A stretch of DNA of 64,000 nucleotides from Lentibacillus siamensis (lineage in GTDB: Bacteria; Bacillota; Bacilli; Bacillales; Amphibacillaceae). The stretch covers positions 372,001 through 436,000 of the forward strand of contig NZ_BAAADS010000001.1 of NCBI RefSeq assembly GCF_039522605.1, written 5' to 3'. Position 1 is the stretch's first letter, and every line of letters starts with the position of its first letter. The notes beneath the pieces were generated by a model. The model was not told where the DNA came from, did no database searches, and saw only the letters and a list, made by a program, of their open reading frames with translations. Both the position numbers and the translations under genes were made by a program. This document shows, piece after piece, positions 33,824 to 43,602 of this stretch.

Positions 33824-35779
33824 TTATTTTTGTTTCTCTGCTTTCTTAATATACGAAAACTCCGATGCGTCTACAGGCTTCCAAGATTTACTTGGTTCAT
33901 AAAACCGTAAAAGGTCGCCGTAAAGTACGTTGTCAGACAACTCCAGTTCATGGCGTACTTTTTTGGCCATTTCCTTCATATTCTTTGTCGGCTCTTTAAT
34001 AGGCTTACCTGTATCATTATCATAAAAATTGCCATCAGCCATGGTATATTTGGGAGTGACAAAATCACCATCCCGGAACACCACATATTCCTTATGCTGC
34101 TTTGAAAACATGTCGGTACCAAACATAATATAATTATTGGCCTTTATTCCCATCAAATGCAGCATTGTCGGCATAACATCCATCTGACTTGTATATTCAT
34201 GAACAGTCCCTTTGCCGTCAACACCAGGAACTTTAATCATAAACGGAACACGTTGCAATTGCGTATGCTTAAAGTCGGTAATCTTTTCTCCGGTAATTTG
34301 CTTCATTGCTTTTTTATGGTTTTCCGAAATACCGTAGTGGTCACCGTAAATCATAATAACCGAATCCTTATACAATCCTGCTTCCTTCAGATCCTTGAAA
34401 AATTGTTTCAGTGACTCATCCAGATATCGTGCCGTCTGGAAATAGCGGTCCACTGATGGATCACCAGTATTCGCCGGCTTGATGGACGCCTCTTTATCAC
34501 TGATCAAATATGGATGATGATGCGTTAACGTCATCATGTGTGCGTAAAACGGTTTTTCCAGCGACTTCAGCATTGGAATGGATTGCTTGAAGAAGGGCTT
34601 ATCTTTTAAGCCATAGTTAACAGTGTTTCCCTCATTCATATCATAATATTTGGAATGGAAAAACTTATCGACCCCAAATTGTTTATAAACTTCATCCCGA
34701 TTCCAAAAACTCTTGTTGTCGCCGTGGAAAACCGCGGATGTGTAATCCTGTTTTTGCCCCAGAATCGCCGGCAGTGCCTGATACGTGTTGTTTCCCTTAG
34801 TCACAAATGCCGCTCCTTGTGGCAATGGATAAAGTGACGTATCCATGATTAATTCCGCATCAGCAGTTTTTCCTTGTGCAACTTGATGAAAGAAGTTATC
34901 AAAATACGTGAAATTCTTGCTTTCATTGTGCACCAGTGAGTTTAAAAATGGTGTCACTTCCTCACCATGAAGCTTGTAATCTATTAAAAACGACTGAAAC
35001 GACTCAAGGTGTATTTTAATAATATTTTTGCCTTTAGCCGCCCCAAAAAGTTCTTTATTCGGTGCTGCATATTTGTTGGCGGTATAGTTTTCCACTACCG
35101 TAATATCACTGCTGTCCGCCAGCACACGTTGTCTGGACGACTCTATCGTCTGAACCGCATCATAGATTGCAAAATTGTACGATCCCAAATACTTCACAAT
35201 ATAGTTACGGTCGAACGTTCTGGTTAACAGCTCCGGACGATCTGCCTCGGCAAGACCAAGGTTAACAGCGAACGCCATTACACCAGCTGCAAGCACAAGT
35301 GCAGGTTTTCGTAATTTCATACGGCTGTCCGACCAGCTATTTCTGTTCCGTACATACAGGGCAATCAATACAATAATATCCACTGCATAGAACAAATCAT
35401 GCCAGGCAACCAGATTAAGAATACTTCCGCCAAGACTTCCGAAGTTATCCGTCTGTGTAAGAGTTGGCAATGTAATATAATCCGTTGCCGACCGATAATA
35501 CACAACATTTGCATATAGCAGGAAACTCATCAGGAAATCAATGACAATAATCCAAATCCCCGCACGTTTTCCCTTTGCAAATAACGCGATTCCCAAAAAA
35601 ATCAACGCAGAGCTGAGCGGATTAAAAAACAGCAGAAATTGCTGCACGAAATTCTGTATATCAAGGTTAAACTCAAAAACGTATGTCAAATAAGACTTCA
35701 ACCAAAGCAGAGCTACTGCGATGAAGAAGAATCCCATTTTTGATATTGATTTATTCTGATTCATCATTTTATTCATCAT
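33824..35779 (-). CDS. ltaS: Lipoteichoic acid synthase
   Basis: A 651-residue membrane enzyme that polymerises glycerol phosphate from phosphatidylglycerol on the outer face. Five N-terminal helices (to about residue 190) precede the sulfatase-like domain. The nucleophile threonine sits in VAQGKTADAELIMDTSLYPL; metal-binding residues follow in IHLESFQSF, HGDNKSFWNR and IYGDHYGISENH. I start at ATG 35779 with AAGAAGG ten bases upstream; a TTG at 35788 and an ATG at 35776 are alternatives. The gene stands alone. Confidence 0.93.
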   Translation of the reverse strand: MMNKMMNQNKSISKMGFFFIAVALLWLKSYLTYVFEFNLDIQNFVQQFLLFFNPLSSALIFLGIALFAKGKRAGIWIIVIDFLMSFLLYANVVYYRSATDYITLPTLTQTDNFGSLGGSILNLVAWHDLFYAVDIIVLIALYVRNRNSWSDSRMKLRKPALVLAAGVMAFAVNLGLAEADRPELLTRTFDRNYIVKYLGSYNFAIYDAVQTIESSRQRVLADSSDITVVENYTANKYAAPNKELFGAAKGKNIIKIHLESFQSFLIDYKLHGEEVTPFLNSLVHNESKNFTYFDNFFHQVAQGKTADAELIMDTSLYPLPQGAAFVTKGNNTYQALPAILGQKQDYTSAVFHGDNKSFWNRDEVYKQFGVDKFFHSKYYDMNEGNTVNYGLKDKPFFKQSIPMLKSLEKPFYAHMMTLTHHHPYLISDKEASIKPANTGDPSVDRYFQTARYLDESLKQFFKDLKEAGLYKDSVIMIYGDHYGISENHKKAMKQITGEKITDFKHTQLQRVPFMIKVPGVDGKGTVHEYTSQMDVMPTMLHLMGIKANNYIMFGTDMFSKQHKEYVVFRDGDFVTPKYTMADGNFYDNDTGKPIKEPTKNMKEMAKKVRHELELSDNVLYGDLLRFYEPSKSWKPVDASEFSYIKKAEKQK

Positions 35780-35913
35780 TACTATCAAACCTTCTTCAAA
35801 TTATCAAATTATCTATTCATTGAAACACATATTTCACCAACAAGCAAGTATATAAATTCCTATTTTTTGATATTCATAGAAATGATCAGTCAGCAAAAAA
35901 AACACTTGATATC

Positions 35914-35948
35914 ATTCGACAAAATTCGGTGGTGACAGGCATTTGTCA
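35914..35948 (+). repeat. REP-like palindromic element, copy 1
   Basis: ATTCGACAAAATTCGGTGGT then GACAGGCATTTGTCA. The GACAGGCA...TGTC part can fold back, and the left part is shared with 49176-49208 and 54937-54998. Confidence 0.7.
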
Positions 35949-36021
35949 CAATGTATACTTCCTTCTTTTTCTGGACACTCTTGTAAAATAGCAATCTATA
36001 AAGTTACGGGAGTGGAGTTTT

Positions 36022-36984
36022 ATGATAAGGAAACAATTGATTACCATCGTAATAGGAAGTTTATTGACACTGTTTATTTTCATCCCTGTCACACATGCTG
36101 ACAGCGGACAGACATATTTAGTTCAAACGGAAGTACTTGAAGTGAAAAACACACCGGCTCAGAATGCGGAAGTAATGGGTCAACTTGTCAGAGGCGATAA
36201 AATAACGATTTTTCAGGAAAAATTTGATTGGGTGCAAACCTATTATAATGGGCAGGAAGCGTGGGTGGCATCACAATATCTGACTCCGGTGAAAAACGAT
36301 ACCAGCCAGAAGGAATCATCTGACGATTCTATACCCGAACCGAAAAAAACAACAAAGAAAGAAAAAAGCAAGCAACATTCAACGCAGCTATTTAAACCTG
36401 AACAAGTACTGACAACCGCCTTGTCGATCGATGCCAACGACCCATTATCCGGAAAGCACATCGTCATTGATCCCGGACACGGCGGAAAGGATCCCGGTGC
36501 AATCGGCGTCAGCCATATCAAAGAGAAAAAACTTACACTGGCAGCAGCAGAGAAAGTTGCTAAAAAGCTCCAAGACAAAGGTGCAACCATCACGATTACG
36601 CGGAAGGACGACACGTATATATCATTGAAAAAACGTGTACAAAAAAGCGCTGCCCATGAAACCGATGCATTTATCAGTCTGCATTACAATGCATTTCAGA
36701 ACCCTTCTGTCGGAGGAATCAGTACGTATTATAAGTCAGGCGATAACAGCAAAGAATTGGCCAGGTCCATTCAACATTCCTTAATGGACACAATTAATCT
36801 GAGTAACCGCGGCGCAAAACAAGCGGATTACCATGTTCTTCGGGAAAACAATGATACAGCAGTATTAATTGAACTTGGATTCATCACAAATCCGAAAGAA
36901 GTTGAAAAAATCCAGTCAGACACATATAGGAAAAAAGTGGCCAATAGTATAGCCGACGGTTTGCAGCAATATTTTGACGAGTGA
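36022..36984 (+). CDS. Secreted N-acetylmuramoyl-L-alanine amidase with SH3 domain
   Basis: A 320-residue exported cell wall hydrolase. Signal peptide residues 1-26 (ITIVIGSLLTLFIFIPVTHA, cleavage after ADA or HADS), a bacterial SH3 domain at about 28-92 (VKNTPAQNAEVMGQLVRGDK), a lysine-rich linker, then Amidase_3 from about 145: HIVIDPGHGGKDPGAIG with zinc His, a Glu in KEKKL, SLHYNAF with the second His, and the catalytic Glu in VLIELGFITN. GGAGTGGAG precedes the ATG. It cuts the bond between MurNAc and the stem peptide. Confidence 0.94.
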   Translation: MIRKQLITIVIGSLLTLFIFIPVTHADSGQTYLVQTEVLEVKNTPAQNAEVMGQLVRGDKITIFQEKFDWVQTYYNGQEAWVASQYLTPVKNDTSQKESSDDSIPEPKKTTKKEKSKQHSTQLFKPEQVLTTALSIDANDPLSGKHIVIDPGHGGKDPGAIGVSHIKEKKLTLAAAEKVAKKLQDKGATITITRKDDTYISLKKRVQKSAAHETDAFISLHYNAFQNPSVGGISTYYKSGDNSKELARSIQHSLMDTINLSNRGAKQADYHVLRENNDTAVLIELGFITNPKEVEKIQSDTYRKKVANSIADGLQQYFDE

Positions 36985-37081
36985 ATTGTCTCATCCACAA
37001 ATACAATTATTGAAATCGTGAGCAGTGCGCAAGTTTAAACTTCTTCAATAGAAGGAAAAGCAAACTGAAGGAGTTGATTCT

Positions 37082-37621
37082 GTGACACTGTCTGACAAGC
37101 AGTTAAATGAGCTGAAAACGAATCTTTTAAATATGAAACGAAATCTGGAAGCACAAGAAACTGTCGAAGAGTCAATTGACAACAATCCGGATGAGTTGAA
37201 CGTGGCTGATAACCACCTCGCTGATTCCGCAAGCGAGTTTGTTGACCGTCAGCAGCAGATTGCTGAAGGTAATTTACAGGAAGAGCGTCTGACTGAGGTG
37301 AACGAAGCACTTGAACGCATTGATGAAGGAACGTACGGAATATGTGTGGACACTGGAAAGGAAATTCCATATGAACGACTTAAAGCTGTCCCTTATACAA
37401 AGCGTACGGTGGATGCCGAGGAAACCCACCAAAAACACAGCAATCAGGAAACGGCAACTTCAGGCAGCAGCATCAGCAAGCTGTTAAAACCAGGCGGCGA
37501 AATGGAAGATTCGAGAGACCGCACGTTGGAACGGATTCAGGAAGAACACAATACTGTTGAAAAAGCGGATGATAAGTCACGATTGAACGAAGAGCCGAAT
37601 GACCAGACAAAGTGGGAATAA
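37082..37621 (+). CDS. yteA: DksA/TraR-like protein of the YteA family, zinc finger degenerate
   Basis: A 179-residue soluble protein: a helical hairpin (residues 1-80), then the DksA-type segment GTYGICVDTGKEIPYERLKA followed by VPYTKRTVDAEE. The canonical four-cysteine finger is CxxC...CxxC; here only the first cysteine remains, so zinc binding is unlikely. B. subtilis YteA is of the same kind. The GTG start has AAGGAG upstream. A role at RNA polymerase, as for DksA, is possible but unproven for this subfamily. Confidence 0.85.
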   Translation: MTLSDKQLNELKTNLLNMKRNLEAQETVEESIDNNPDELNVADNHLADSASEFVDRQQQIAEGNLQEERLTEVNEALERIDEGTYGICVDTGKEIPYERLKAVPYTKRTVDAEETHQKHSNQETATSGSSISKLLKPGGEMEDSRDRTLERIQEEHNTVEKADDKSRLNEEPNDQTKWE

Positions 37622-37680
37622 CAAAAAACAGAACTAGCTGTGCGAGAATCAATACAGACATGTCATTTATTAAACTAGCC

Positions 37681-37717
37681 AAAAAGCCGCCAGTTCAGTG
37701 AACTGGCGGCTTTTTTA
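37681..37717. terminator. Bidirectional terminator
   Basis: AAAAGCCGCCAGTTCA paired with TGAACTGGCGGCTTTT and flanking T runs, between yteA and the convergent prpB. Confidence 0.93.
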
Positions 37718-37801
37718 TACGTCTACTGCGACAACGCCCAAATGAAGATCGCAGTTCTTTCACGCATGCAATCTTACATAATCCAAGAAACCCAACAAAC
37801 C

Positions 37802-38701
37802 TTATTCAAGCTTTGTCCTGGCGATTTTATTATCAAGTGCCTCATAATCATAATACCGGATTGTTTCATATAATTCTTTCCGGGTCTGCATGTCATCCAG
37901 TTTATCTTTCTGTGTACCTTTTTCCATGATTTCATTGAAGATTCGTTCATACGCTTTTGCGGCCACACGGAGGGAAGTAACTGGATAAATAACCATACTG
38001 TACCCAAAATCCGCAAACTCATCCGCTGTATAATACGGTGTCTTTCCAAATTCAGTCATATTAGCTAGCAGCGGTGCATTGACAGCCATTTTAAACCGTT
38101 CAAATTCCGTGTTATCTGTCAACGCTTCCGGAAAAATAGCATCAGCACCAGCTTGTATATATGCGTTGGCACGCTCAATTGCCGCATCCAATCCTTCCAC
38201 GGCATTAGCGTCCGTCCTGGCGACAACCATCAATGATGGTGCCGCTTCCTTCAATATTCTGATTTTTTGTACCATCTCTTCAGTTGTTACAAGTTTTTTT
38301 CCATTTAAATGTCCACACTTCTTCGGTAAATCCTGATCTTCTATCTGTACGGCTGCAACCCGGGCTTCATACATTTCCCGCGCTGTACGCGCCACATTCA
38401 AAACACCGCCATAGCCTGTATCAATATCCACAAGAACCGGCAAATCAGCAGCCCGGATTATTTCCTTAGCGCGATCTGCTGTTTCCTCAGATGTTACCAT
38501 GCCAAGGTCAGGCAATCCCTTACTTGCAGTAAAAGCAGCTCCTGAAAGGTATAGTGCTTGAAAACCGGTCTGCTTGGCTACGAGACCTGCCATTCCATCG
38601 TGAGCACCAGGCAATTTAAGCATCTCTTTAGCAGAAATCAATTCTTTGAACCTGGCTGCCAGTTTCTCCTGTGTCGATTGCTCATCTGTTAACCAGCTCA
38701 T
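37802..38701 (-). CDS. prpB: 2-methylisocitrate lyase
   Basis: A 299-residue isocitrate lyase superfamily enzyme that splits 2-methylisocitrate into pyruvate and succinate. Motifs are LPGAHDGMAGLVAKQTGFQA, VDIDTGYGG for Mg2+ binding, IEDQDLPKKCGHLNGK with the catalytic cysteine, and ARTDANAVEGLDAAIERANA. The start is ATG 38701 with GAGAGGTG upstream; a GTG at 38710 is the alternative. Last gene of the long minus-strand block; it lies 18 bases after prpD. Confidence 0.94.
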   Translation of the reverse strand: MSWLTDEQSTQEKLAARFKELISAKEMLKLPGAHDGMAGLVAKQTGFQALYLSGAAFTASKGLPDLGMVTSEETADRAKEIIRAADLPVLVDIDTGYGGVLNVARTAREMYEARVAAVQIEDQDLPKKCGHLNGKKLVTTEEMVQKIRILKEAAPSLMVVARTDANAVEGLDAAIERANAYIQAGADAIFPEALTDNTEFERFKMAVNAPLLANMTEFGKTPYYTADEFADFGYSMVIYPVTSLRVAAKAYERIFNEIMEKGTQKDKLDDMQTRKELYETIRYYDYEALDNKIARTKLE

Positions 38702-38719
38702 TCGTTTCACCTCTCATTG

Positions 38720-40159
38720 TTAGTAAATCATACTGCCAATAAAGTCATTTACCGGCATATCTTTCAGTCTTTCTGTGTCCGAAAATAAATTATAAATTTC
38801 TTTAGCCTGTTTTGCAGCAAAATGGGTTTCCACATTTTCATCGAATTTTTTCAGCAATTTTGGAATAGCTTCATCCCGACGAAAACGATGTCCAAGTGGG
38901 TATTCACGAGCAATATTTTCAGTCTTGCTTCCATCTTTAAAATGAACCTGTACTGCATTAGCAATCGAACGTTTGTCTGGATTAAGGTAATCCTTGCTAT
39001 ATTGTTCATTTTCCACGACAACCATTTTTTCACGCAGCTCATCAATTCGCACATCACTTGCAGCAGCATCTTCGTAATGATCAGCAGTAATGTTGCCATA
39101 CAACAATCCGATTGCTGTAATGTACTGAATACAGTGATCCCTGTCAGCAGGATTGTGAAGCGGGCCTGTTTTATCAATGATTCTGATTGCCGACTCATGG
39201 GTTGTTATCGTTACTTTATCTATCTCACTAATTCGACCGGAAACTTGCGGATACAGTTCAACAGCACACTCTGCAGCCGTTTGGGCATGGAATTCGGCCG
39301 GATATGAAATCTTAAATAATATATTCTCCATAACATACGATCCAAATGGTCGCCCAATCGTTAATTCATTCCCGCCGAATAATACATCCTGAAAACCCCA
39401 TCCTGGAGCAGATAACGCTGTTTTATATCCCATCTCACCATTAACTGCCATTAGGGATAAACGAACACCACGACTGGCTGCGTCACCTGCCGCCCATGAT
39501 TTACGTGACCCCGTATTTGGAAAATGACGGTATGTCCGCAAACTGGAGTTGTCAACCCATGCATTCGATACCGCATTTATCACTTCTTCTTTTGAACCTT
39601 CAAACATAGCCGTTACAACAGCAGTTGTCGCTACTTTAACAAAAAGAACATGGTCAAGCCCATTCCTGTTCAGGCTATTTTCCAATGCCAGTACTCCTTG
39701 AATTTCATGTGCCTTAACAGATGCCAGTAATACATCGTTCACTGTTAAAGGTGCCTTTCCTTCAGAAATATTTTTCCGGCTTATGTAATCAGCTACTGCC
39801 AAAATCCCGCCAAGATTATCAGATGGATGTCCCCACTCAGCCGCCAGCCACGTGTCATTATAATCCAGCCATCGAATAATCGTACCAATATTAAAAGACG
39901 CCTGTACTGGATCCAATTCATAATCTGTTCCCGGAACCCTGCTTCCATTGGGAACAATGGTACCAGACACGATTGGCCCGAGATGTTTCACACATTCTGG
40001 GTAACGCAATGCTAAAAATCCGCACCCCAGCGAATCCATCAACACATATTTTGCTGTTTCCAGTGCTTCAACACTCGTTAACTCCTTATTTAACGCATAG
40101 TCTGCAATCTCCTCCAAAAGCGGGTCAACCTTTATCATTTCATCTTTTTTACCTTCCAT
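38720..40159 (-). CDS. prpD: 2-methylcitrate dehydratase (PrpD/MmgE family)
   Basis: A 479-residue MmgE/PrpD family enzyme that dehydrates 2-methylcitrate to 2-methylaconitate. Features are ALETAKYVLMDSLGCGFLAL, IRWLDYNDTWLAAEWGHPSD with NLGGILAVADY, KAHEIQGVLALENS, and DRDHCIQYITAIGLLYGNIT near the C-terminal domain. The length suits PrpD proper. The family also includes cis-aconitate decarboxylase, so another tricarboxylate is possible. The start is ATG 40159 after AAAAGGGG. It overlaps no gene and follows the DASS carrier gene by 14 bases. Confidence 0.93.
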   Translation of the reverse strand: MEGKKDEMIKVDPLLEEIADYALNKELTSVEALETAKYVLMDSLGCGFLALRYPECVKHLGPIVSGTIVPNGSRVPGTDYELDPVQASFNIGTIIRWLDYNDTWLAAEWGHPSDNLGGILAVADYISRKNISEGKAPLTVNDVLLASVKAHEIQGVLALENSLNRNGLDHVLFVKVATTAVVTAMFEGSKEEVINAVSNAWVDNSSLRTYRHFPNTGSRKSWAAGDAASRGVRLSLMAVNGEMGYKTALSAPGWGFQDVLFGGNELTIGRPFGSYVMENILFKISYPAEFHAQTAAECAVELYPQVSGRISEIDKVTITTHESAIRIIDKTGPLHNPADRDHCIQYITAIGLLYGNITADHYEDAAASDVRIDELREKMVVVENEQYSKDYLNPDKRSIANAVQVHFKDGSKTENIAREYPLGHRFRRDEAIPKLLKKFDENVETHFAAKQAKEIYNLFSDTERLKDMPVNDFIGSMIY

Positions 40160-40173
40160 GAAGCATTCCCCTT

Positions 40174-41553
40174 TTACCAATAATATAGTGCAGCAAAAAT
40201 CGCTGTCAGCATCATTATGAAACTGGAAAATATCCCGATTACATATTGCTCTGTTTTTGAAAAGACACCTGTTTCGTAGGCATAGAATGTTGTCGGCGAA
40301 TGAATCGGCAAAACCATCATCCCGCCAATTATCATAACGACAAGAAATGAAAGATTTACCGGAGCAATCCCAATCAACTCCGCGTATGAAATAACAATTG
40401 GGAAAATAACGATAACCGCTGATGATGGAACAACAAACATAAACCTTAGAATAAACACAAACAACGCAATAAGGATGACTTTAATCAGGATACTTCCATC
40501 CTGTGGTACAAGTTCAAGCAATTGTTTGGCAAGAATCTCTGCAGTACCGTTTCTGCTCATCAACATTCCAAGAGAAAAGGAAGCTCCCAGCAATAAAAAG
40601 TTTTCCCAGTCATACCCACGGATAACTTTATTATCAATTAATCCCATTTTGGGCAACGCATACAGTACCACCAACAGCATTGGAGGAAGAACGAGCGGTA
40701 CCTGATCACGGTCTGTTATAATCCACGCACTAATCATCAGCAGAAATCCAATAACTGCAACCCAAAACGCCGGTGGCATGGATACGCGCTCATTTTTGTC
40801 CACTGGCATGTTGTCACGATGATTCTCCCATTCACTATCGTTCGTCGTATATTTTAAAAATTGCCATACGAAAATGGTAACAAGAAACAATCCAATCCAA
40901 AGCGGAGGAGCAATCCGTCCAAACCACTCCAGCCAGCCAACCTCTGCAATTCCATAATCGCTGAACAGCTGGGAAGCAAGTACCGGAAAGCCTCCCCCCG
41001 TAAAAATAATCATGGTTGCATTTTGATTCATCATGCCAATAACATACATACTGAACTTTTTGAATAAGCTTTTTTCGCCAAACCCAAAATAATGATTCAA
41101 TCTGGTCAACAACGGTAAAAATATTTTAAACCGGGCAACAGCTGAAGGCAAAATAATCGGAAGTACAGCAATAAATGCCGGGAGTCCATATACGATGGAC
41201 TTGGGACCGCTCCTGCTGACCTTTACCAAAGTCCCGGCAATCACACGATCAATACCGACTTTAACCAGCGCATGACTGATAAAAGATAGCATGATAATAA
41301 AATATAACGCAGGGGACAAGAATCCGACTACCGCTTCTTCCACTCCATCAGCAAGACCGAGAAGCATCATCAAAGCTATTAACAATATGCTGGTTGCACC
41401 GGATGGCAAAGGTGATGCCACCCATAAATAAACAGCAACAACCAGAAGCCCCAGTGTAAGCTGCTGTTCAATGGAGAAATCGGCAAAAACCGTATCCCTG
41501 GTCTTTATAAACAGCACTGTTATCGCTATAAAAAATAAGATCTTCCATTTCAT
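40174..41553 (-). CDS. DASS/SLC13-family carboxylate carrier
   Basis: A 459-residue membrane protein with about 11-12 helices, related to the divalent anion:sodium symporters. Family-type regions are SPLPSGATSILLIALMMLLG, FFLSPALYFI-like GFLSPALYFIIMLSF, LPSAVARFKIFLPLL and, late, VVPSSAVIVIFPIVISYAEL. It has no RCK domains, unlike the sulfate carrier at 8252. AAGGTGAT precedes the ATG. Placed between tctA and prpD, it may be a second importer of the same tricarboxylate or an exporter of succinate (inference). Confidence 0.82.
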   Translation of the reverse strand: MKWKILFFIAITVLFIKTRDTVFADFSIEQQLTLGLLVVAVYLWVASPLPSGATSILLIALMMLLGLADGVEEAVVGFLSPALYFIIMLSFISHALVKVGIDRVIAGTLVKVSRSGPKSIVYGLPAFIAVLPIILPSAVARFKIFLPLLTRLNHYFGFGEKSLFKKFSMYVIGMMNQNATMIIFTGGGFPVLASQLFSDYGIAEVGWLEWFGRIAPPLWIGLFLVTIFVWQFLKYTTNDSEWENHRDNMPVDKNERVSMPPAFWVAVIGFLLMISAWIITDRDQVPLVLPPMLLVVLYALPKMGLIDNKVIRGYDWENFLLLGASFSLGMLMSRNGTAEILAKQLLELVPQDGSILIKVILIALFVFILRFMFVVPSSAVIVIFPIVISYAELIGIAPVNLSFLVVMIIGGMMVLPIHSPTTFYAYETGVFSKTEQYVIGIFSSFIMMLTAIFAALYYW

Positions 41554-41596
41554 TTCATCACCTTATTTATCATAAAACCCGATAATAAGCTCATTT

Positions 41597-43078
41597 TTAT
41601 TTTTTAGCTCTATTATTTTGGATGAGCGGAACAACAAACGACAGAAGCGCCAATGCCAGCATACATGCTGCAATAGGGCTTGTTACAAAAATTGAAAAAT
41701 TCCCATTTGAAATTGTCAACGACTGTCTGAATGCCTGTTCCATCATGCCTCCTAATATAAAAGCCAGCAATAATGGGGCTGCAGGGAAACGAACTAGACG
41801 CATGACATATCCAATAATTCCAAAGGCTAAAAGCAGGTATAAGTCAAATGTGCTGAAACTGATTGCATAGACACCTATGATACAAAACACAATGACTAGT
41901 GAGATCAACAACGGTCTTGGAACAAGCAATATTCTTGAAAGGTATGGTATCAATGGAAGATTCAATACTAGCAGAAAGATATTTCCTAGATACATACTTG
42001 CAATCACACCCCAAAAAACATCCGGGTGATCCGTCATCAATAGCGGTCCAGGCTGAATACCAAGTACGATTAATGCACCAAGCATTACCGCAGTAGTTCC
42101 TGAACCAGGAATACCAAGACTCAACAACGGCACAAATGCACCGTTGTTCGCAGCGTTGTTCGCTGTTTCAGGTGCAGCTACACCTCGAATAGAACCTTTA
42201 CCAAACTGCTCCGGCTTTTTGGAAACTTTTTTCTCCGTAATGTACCCCAAAAATGAGGAGATTGTTCCACCTGCTCCTGGCAAAACACCGACCAAAAACC
42301 CTAGAACCGATTGCCGTCCCATCGTTGGTGCTAATTCCTTATATTCTTTCTTGGAAAGCTTCAAGCTCCCTACATTGTGCATATCGTCCATTTTTTGTTT
42401 TCTGCCTAACACAAGTGTTGTGACTTCTGCTAAGGCGAACAATCCCAAAGCTATAACCAAAAAGTCAATCCCTTCCAATAAATGAGGGTTTCCAAATGTA
42501 AAGCGCATCGTCCCGGTCTGTGAATCAATTCCGATGGTAGCAATCATTAAACCAATTACCCCGGAAATGAGTGCTTTAATTGTAGATCCATCTGCCAAAC
42601 TGGAAATGGCTGTTATCCCCAGGAGCATTAGTGCAAAGTATTCTGGTGGTCCAAATGACACCGCAACCTTAGATAATAACGGAGCAAAAAATGTCAAAAA
42701 CAGTATACTGATAGTCCCACCAACAAATGAGCCAATAGCTGCTATAGCAAGCGCCTTTCCAGCCTCTCCTCGCTTTGCCATTGGATAGCCATCAAATGTT
42801 GTAGCTACAGCTTCAGAAACCCCTGGTGCGTTAAGTAATATTGACGAAGCTGCCCCGCCATAGGCCGCACCATAATACACCCCTGCCATTAATAGCAGAG
42901 CAATTGCAGGGTTCATCCCGTATGTAATTGGAATCATAACTGCAATCGCGGTGATTGGCCCAAGCCCTGGAATCATTCCGATAATTGTGCCAACTGTAAC
43001 CCCAATTAATACAAACATAATCCCTTCGAAACTCAGCGCAACCTCAAATCCTTGGGCCAGTCCTTGAAATACATCCAT
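41597..43078 (-). CDS. tctA: Tripartite tricarboxylate transporter, large membrane subunit TctA
   Basis: A 493-residue, roughly 12-helix subunit. Duplicated family motifs are clear: GMIPGLGPITAIAVMIPITY with the following YGAAYGGAASSILLNAPGVSE, and VGVLPGAGGTISSFLGYITE with APETANNAANNGAFVPLLSL and GIPGSGTTAVMLGALIVLGI. It works with TctB and the binding protein TctC in sodium-driven uptake of citrate-like acids. The ATG follows GGGAGG. The gene starts 20 bases after tctB. Confidence 0.95.
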   Translation of the reverse strand: MDVFQGLAQGFEVALSFEGIMFVLIGVTVGTIIGMIPGLGPITAIAVMIPITYGMNPAIALLLMAGVYYGAAYGGAASSILLNAPGVSEAVATTFDGYPMAKRGEAGKALAIAAIGSFVGGTISILFLTFFAPLLSKVAVSFGPPEYFALMLLGITAISSLADGSTIKALISGVIGLMIATIGIDSQTGTMRFTFGNPHLLEGIDFLVIALGLFALAEVTTLVLGRKQKMDDMHNVGSLKLSKKEYKELAPTMGRQSVLGFLVGVLPGAGGTISSFLGYITEKKVSKKPEQFGKGSIRGVAAPETANNAANNGAFVPLLSLGIPGSGTTAVMLGALIVLGIQPGPLLMTDHPDVFWGVIASMYLGNIFLLVLNLPLIPYLSRILLVPRPLLISLVIVFCIIGVYAISFSTFDLYLLLAFGIIGYVMRLVRFPAAPLLLAFILGGMMEQAFRQSLTISNGNFSIFVTSPIAACMLALALLSFVVPLIQNNRAKK

Positions 43079-43098
43079 GTTGTGTTAACCTCCCTTAA

Positions 43099-43548
43099 TT
43101 AAAACGGCAATATCCCCGTAGGCAATTGTACTTGAAGAAACGAATCGAATAGTAAATAGATGAGGATTGGCATTGTTAACGATACAATCCCATTGACAAT
43201 GTGTTTCCTGTATCCCAGAAACAGCGAACAAAGAAACAAAAACAGAACCGTCATAACAATAAATCCGATAATTTCCAAAAGAAAGATGTACAGAATAATA
43301 AATGCAACTACCCCGAGTACAACCGGCAGTTCTTTTTTAGGTATTTTATCAGCCTCATTTGGTTCCTGATCCTTCGTAAAGAAAAGAGCCACTGCCAGCG
43401 CAAAAAGTATAAACCCGAGTCCAATTGGCACCATATCTGAATCCACAGGTACATATGCATACGCTGGAAGATTAAAACTGAGTATCAGATAAAATACTGC
43501 AATTAGCATCAAAATGAACGATACTTTCTTATTTGTTGTACTGAACAC
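43099..43548 (-). CDS. tctB: Tripartite tricarboxylate transporter, small membrane subunit TctB
   Basis: A 149-residue protein with four helices (about 8-28, 40-58, 78-118 as two, 122-142), the size and plan of TctB. The start is GTG (43548) with AAGGTGG upstream. It sits between tctC and tctA, separated from tctC by a hairpin that may lower its expression relative to the binding protein. Confidence 0.9.
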   Translation of the reverse strand: MFSTTNKKVSFILMLIAVFYLILSFNLPAYAYVPVDSDMVPIGLGFILFALAVALFFTKDQEPNEADKIPKKELPVVLGVVAFIILYIFLLEIIGFIVMTVLFLFLCSLFLGYRKHIVNGIVSLTMPILIYLLFDSFLQVQLPTGILPF

Positions 43549-43564
43549 ATTTACACCACCTTAT

Positions 43565-43593
43565 TTAAAAGAGCCAATGCGAACATTGGCTCC
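43565..43593 (-). terminator. Partial terminator between tctC and tctB
   Basis: GAGCCAAT paired with ATTGGCTC, followed by TTTTAAAT on the minus strand. Within a transporter operon such a hairpin usually lets only part of transcription through, so that the binding protein is made in excess. Confidence 0.7.
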
Positions 43594-43602
43594 TCCTTGC
43601 AT

